A stretch of 8,624 nt of DNA from positions 1 to 8,624 of the forward strand of contig JAESRD010000062.1 in assembly GCA_016764835.1 (NCBI GenBank), read 5' to 3'. Below, piece after piece: positions 5,989 to 8,624 of the stretch. This stretch comes from Paracoccaceae bacterium. GTDB taxonomy: Bacteria > Pseudomonadota > Alphaproteobacteria > Rhodobacterales > Rhodobacteraceae. Below the pieces are notes generated by a model. The model was given only the letters and a program-made list of their open reading frames with translations. It made no database searches and was not told where the DNA came from. Within the stretch, counting starts at the first letter, position 1. Each line of letters starts with the position of its first letter. The position numbers and the translations under genes are program-made.

Positions 5989-7326
5989 ATGGAACTGATC
6001 GCAGCCCTTTGGGACGAACTCGTCACCGTGCTCAGCACAGTGATCGGCGCGCTGCCCTACATCATCGGCTATGTGGCGCTGATCTTTGTCATCATGTTGC
6101 TTTGGCAGTTCGTCACTGGTTTTTTCGCCAAACGCAGCGGCTATAACGCCCGCAAAACCGTGACCTTTGGCGATGAGAGCGCGGTGAGTTCCAACTTCGC
6201 GGCTTCTGTCATTTCGATCTTGCTGATCTTCTTGCTTTGGGGCGCATTTACCGGCTCAAAACTGTTGCCGGGCTTCATGCATGCGCCCGGACCCTATCTT
6301 GGCGATGCCAGCTTTACCTACACATCAACCGCGGCCGATGGCAGCAGCGACGATGCGCAGGTTTTTGTCCGCGTGCACAGCTTTGGCACCACCGCCGAGC
6401 TACCAGAGTTTGAGCCGGGGAGCGGCTTTGCCAAAAACGACGCGATCTTGATCATCGCCTACCGCAATGAGCTGCTTAAGGTCGAAGACAATGACGAGAT
6501 TACCCGCGACGGCGGCGCGATCATCACCGCAATCAATGGCCAAGCGCTGGTCGCCAGCGGCCCCGGCATCGCCACCGACTTTGGCATGGTTGCCCTGTCG
6601 CGCCGCGGCACGGTCAACATCACCCCGGCCAAAGGCTGGCAGATGGAGCCGATCTGGCTGCCATCGCCGGAAGCGGTCTGGGCGCGGCTGATTGAGATCT
6701 CAGATACCGGGTTTCGCAACTCAACGCTGGCCGAACATCTCGGCTTTTCTCTTTTTCGCGTTATCGTCGGCTTCTTGCTCGGCGCAATCGTTGGTATCCC
6801 ACTGGGCTATGCAATGGGGCTAAGTAACTGGTTTCGCGGCTGGTTTGACCCAATTGTTGAGTTCATGCGGCCAGTGCCGCCACTCGCCCTTATCCCGCTG
6901 GTCATCATCTGGGCAGGCATCGGCGAGGTCGGCAAGATCATATTGCTGTTCCTCGCAGCCCTGTGGATCATGGCCATTGCCGCCCGCTCCGGCGTTTCTG
7001 GCGTGCGCATTTCCAAGGTCCATGCTGCCTATTCGCTGGGGGCCAGCAAGTGGCAAATCATGCGCCATGTCATTATCCCCAATTCATTGCCAGAGATATT
7101 TACTGGCGCGCGTGTGGCAATGGGTGTGTGCTGGGGCACCGTTGTGGCGGCAGAACTTGTTGCTGCTGAAAAGGGCGCAGGTATGATGATCATGGTCGCG
7201 TCAAAGTTCCAATCGACCGATGTGGTGATCATGGGCATCATTCTCATCGGGGTGATCGGCTTTAGCATCGACATGTTAATGCGCTGGGCAGAACGGCTGC
7301 TGGTGCCATGGAAAGGCAAAGGCTAA
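5989..7326 (+). CDS. tauC: Taurine ABC transporter permease with N-terminal membrane and extracytoplasmic extension
   Basis: A 445-residue inner-membrane permease. The C-terminal half from about residue 226 (WLPSPEAVWARL) is a standard TauC/SsuC permease of the BPD type. It has membrane segments from about 252, the RPVPPLALIPLVIIWAGIGE segment (294-313), the coupling EAA loop AYSLGASKWQIMRHVIIP (347-364), LVAAEKGAGMM (390-400) and the end LLVPWKGKG, closely paralleling E. coli TauC as I know it. E. coli TauC has about 275 residues. Here roughly 225 extra residues precede it: hydrophobic segments at about 21-47 and 69-89, then a mostly polar region at 94-225 likely outside the cytoplasm. That region has no motif I can assign firmly (GAIITAINGQAL is faintly PDZ-like). 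The extension is in frame with no internal start signal I would prefer. It overlaps the next gene by one base. Confidence 0.88.
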   Translation: MELIAALWDELVTVLSTVIGALPYIIGYVALIFVIMLLWQFVTGFFAKRSGYNARKTVTFGDESAVSSNFAASVISILLIFLLWGAFTGSKLLPGFMHAPGPYLGDASFTYTSTAADGSSDDAQVFVRVHSFGTTAELPEFEPGSGFAKNDAILIIAYRNELLKVEDNDEITRDGGAIITAINGQALVASGPGIATDFGMVALSRRGTVNITPAKGWQMEPIWLPSPEAVWARLIEISDTGFRNSTLAEHLGFSLFRVIVGFLLGAIVGIPLGYAMGLSNWFRGWFDPIVEFMRPVPPLALIPLVIIWAGIGEVGKIILLFLAALWIMAIAARSGVSGVRISKVHAAYSLGASKWQIMRHVIIPNSLPEIFTGARVAMGVCWGTVVAAELVAAEKGAGMMIMVASKFQSTDVVIMGIILIGVIGFSIDMLMRWAERLLVPWKGKG

Positions 7327-7877
7327 TGATCAAGCTGCCCGATGACGCCACCCGCCCGGTGGCCCCGGTGCTCGAAAACGTGACCCATGCGCAAAAGCTG
7401 CCGGGGCGGCAGTTGCGGATGATCCACAACCATCAGCGCGAAAACATGAAACATTTGCGCGGCTTGGTAACCGTGGCGCGGTCAGGCGGCTTGCCGGATG
7501 GCGGCGCAGAGGCGGCAATGGCCCCCAACGAGATGCTGCAAAACTTGCGCGAGTTTGGCTCGCTTTGCGGCCAGCATTGTCAGATCGTGCATATGCATCA
7601 CTCAATCGAAGACGCGCATATCTTCCCGGCTTTGGCCGATAAGGCCGTGGGTTTTCGGGCGGTGGTGCAGCGGTTGGTTGATGAGCATAAATCTGTGCAT
7701 GCGCTGCTGTTGCAACTGGTTGATGAGCTAAACGCGCTGAACGCTGAACAGAGCGAGACAAGGCTAGAGGCGGCGATGCGCACTTACGAACAGCTCGAGA
7801 CCTTCCTGTTGTCGCATCTCGGCTATGAAGAAGACTCGATTAGCGATGCGCTCGGCGTCTTTAAAATTGGCATCTAA
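7326..7877 (+). CDS. Hemerythrin-like (HHE) domain protein
   Basis: A 183-residue soluble protein with the four-helix hemerythrin-type diiron pattern. His34/36 lie in MIHNHQRENM, His84 and the HMHHSIEDAHIFP segment (89-101) give His and Glu ligands, DEH at 119-121 is followed by His125, and SHLGYEED (163-170) supplies the last His/Glu pair. Such proteins bind O2, NO or iron, or sense oxidative/nitrosative stress; no specific role can be read here. The start at 7326 is chosen because its ATG overlaps the tauC TAA by one base (TAATG) with AAAGG about 7 nt upstream; an in-frame ATG at 7308 is possible but lies inside tauC. It is co-directional and translationally coupled with tauABC, so probably made together with the transporter. 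Its last 3 nt overlap the end of the convergent cueR. Confidence 0.82.
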   Translation: MIKLPDDATRPVAPVLENVTHAQKLPGRQLRMIHNHQRENMKHLRGLVTVARSGGLPDGGAEAAMAPNEMLQNLREFGSLCGQHCQIVHMHHSIEDAHIFPALADKAVGFRAVVQRLVDEHKSVHALLLQLVDELNALNAEQSETRLEAAMRTYEQLETFLLSHLGYEEDSISDALGVFKIGI

Positions 7878-8260
7878 AGGGCCGATAGCTTATTAAGGAT
7901 CGGGCAGTCGGGCCGGTGATCGCCGGCGCATTTGCCGACCAAGTCTGAAAGCGTGTCGCGCATGGCGCAAAGGTCGGTGATCTTGGCCTCAATCGCTGTG
8001 AGATGGGTTTTGGCAATGGCGCGGACATCGGCGCTGGCCCGGTCTTGATCCTCCCACAACGCTAATAAACCCCGGCATTCGACGATTGAAAATCCGAGGC
8101 TGCGCGCGCGGCCAAGGAAAGTCAGCTTATGGGCGTCATCCTCGCCAAAGTCGCGGTAGCCATTTGCGGCGCGGGGCGGTGAAACCAGCCCTATTTCTTC
8201 GTAGTAACGGATGGTTTTGGCCGGTAGTCCTGTCTTTTTGGCGACTTGTTGGATGTTCAT
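7874..8260 (-). CDS. cueR: CueR/HmrR-type copper-responsive MerR regulator
   Basis: A 128-residue MerR-family activator. The N-terminal winged helix is standard ([20 protein letters not shown], then [18 protein letters not shown]), followed by the dimerisation helix. The metal-binding loop is [12 protein letters not shown], with Cys111 and Cys119 matching Cys112 and Cys120 of E. coli CueR, spaced for linear two-coordinate Cu(I)/Ag(I). Ser76 sits where CueR has Ser77, the residue favouring monovalent metals. It should activate copper efflux genes by untwisting a 19-bp-spaced promoter; that promoter is not in the window. Its ATG overlaps the stop of the upstream copA by 4 nt (ATGA), so the regulator and its target are one operon. 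Converges on the hemerythrin gene with a 3-nt overlap and no visible terminator. Confidence 0.92.
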   Translation of the reverse strand: MNIQQVAKKTGLPAKTIRYYEEIGLVSPPRAANGYRDFGEDDAHKLTFLGRARSLGFSIVECRGLLALWEDQDRASADVRAIAKTHLTAIEAKITDLCAMRDTLSDLVGKCAGDHRPDCPILNKLSAL

Positions 8261-8624
8261 GCGCTGCCCAACTTAAGGGGGCGCATGCGGCGCAGGCGCA
8301 GCGCGTTGGCGAGCACAAAGACCGACGACATAGCCATGGCCAAAGCGGCCAGCTTTGGGCTGAGCATAATGCCAAATGGCGCGGCCAAAAGCCCGGCGGC
8401 AACCGGGATAAGCAAGATATTATAGCCGAATGCCCAAACCAGATTGCCCTTGATGTTCGACAGGACTTTTTGGCTGATATCAATCGCCTGAACCGCGCCG
8501 CTCGGGTCGCCTGACATGAGCACAATATCGGCAGCTTCCAGCGCGATATCGGTACCGGTGCCAAGGGCGATGCCTGTGTTTGCGGCGGCCAAAGCGGGCG
8601 CGTTGTTGATACCGTCACCGACAA
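8257..8624 (-). CDS. copA: Copper-translocating P1B-type ATPase, C-terminal part (start outside window)
   Basis: About 122 C-terminal residues of a CopA-type Cu(I) exporter of the inner membrane. It begins in the hinge motif [11 protein letters not shown] and continues with [20 protein letters not shown]. The membrane segment [20 protein letters not shown] carries the conserved YN of P1B-1 pumps. The last segment has the MxxSS of copper pumps ([19 protein letters not shown]), and the protein ends LKLGSA. The YN and MSS residues are the copper-site signature of P1B-1 ATPases, so copper (or silver) is the likely cargo. The usual hinge GDGIND reads GDGINN here and the following AAAD reads AAAN. 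The stop TGA overlaps the cueR start. The catalytic DKTGT and N-terminal metal-binding parts lie beyond the window. Confidence 0.9.
   Translation of the reverse strand, partial: VGDGINNAPALAAANTGIALGTGTDIALEAADIVLMSGDPSGAVQAIDISQKVLSNIKGNLVWAFGYNILLIPVAAGLLAAPFGIMLSPKLAALAMAMSSVFVLANALRLRRMRPLKLGSA

Noticed and set aside
8136..8624. A 162-codon minus-strand open frame overlapping copA and cueR
   Set aside because: It is out of frame with both; the product is Arg/Ser/Pro-rich without motifs, while the copA and cueR frames carry diagnostic residues.

Overview
The window looks like a chromosomal segment of an alphaproteobacterium, most likely marine (Rhodobacterales- or SAR116-like). This rests on the taurine:pyruvate aminotransferase and TauABC sequences, the RTX protein and the CueR/CopA pair as I know them from these groups. 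No rRNA or other taxonomic marker is present, so the placement is inferred.

Left part (1-1369): a stretch of gene debris. A short-chain dehydrogenase body, moderately AT-rich and on the minus strand, lacks its N-terminal Rossmann glycine motif. It is joined at about 454-458 to a GC-rich N-terminal piece of a GntR/MocR-type regulator. Next come a 210-bp non-coding strip with regulator-box-like repeats and three small inverted repeats, and then a plus-strand DUF1963-like gene broken by a stop codon, a frameshift and 3' truncation.

Middle (1370-7877): intact, compact genes. A minus-strand RTX calcium-binding protein (probable type I secretion substrate, TTG start, own near-consensus promoter) lies downstream of a minus-strand taurine:pyruvate aminotransferase (tpa). 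A 302-bp divergent control region separates tpa from a plus-strand tauABC-hemerythrin unit. TauABC would import taurine and Tpa would deaminate it to sulfoacetaldehyde, so this is a taurine catabolism locus (carbon/nitrogen use) rather than the TauD oxygenase sulfur-scavenging type. The next enzyme (Xsc) is not in the window. The permease carries an N-terminal extension of about 225 residues with two predicted membrane segments and an extracytoplasmic domain. A hemerythrin-like protein is translationally coupled to it.

Right part (7874-8624): a minus-strand copper module, with the end of a CopA-type P1B ATPase overlapping by 4 nt a CueR-type copper-responsive MerR regulator. The CueR gene converges on, and overlaps by 3 nt, the hemerythrin gene.

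The main items of interest are the chimeric SDR/MocR junction, in which the MocR piece may be a lost tauR; the extended TauC; the hemerythrin in the taurine operon; structured DNA in the tpa/tauA divergent region; and an Asp-to-Asn change in the CopA hinge motif.
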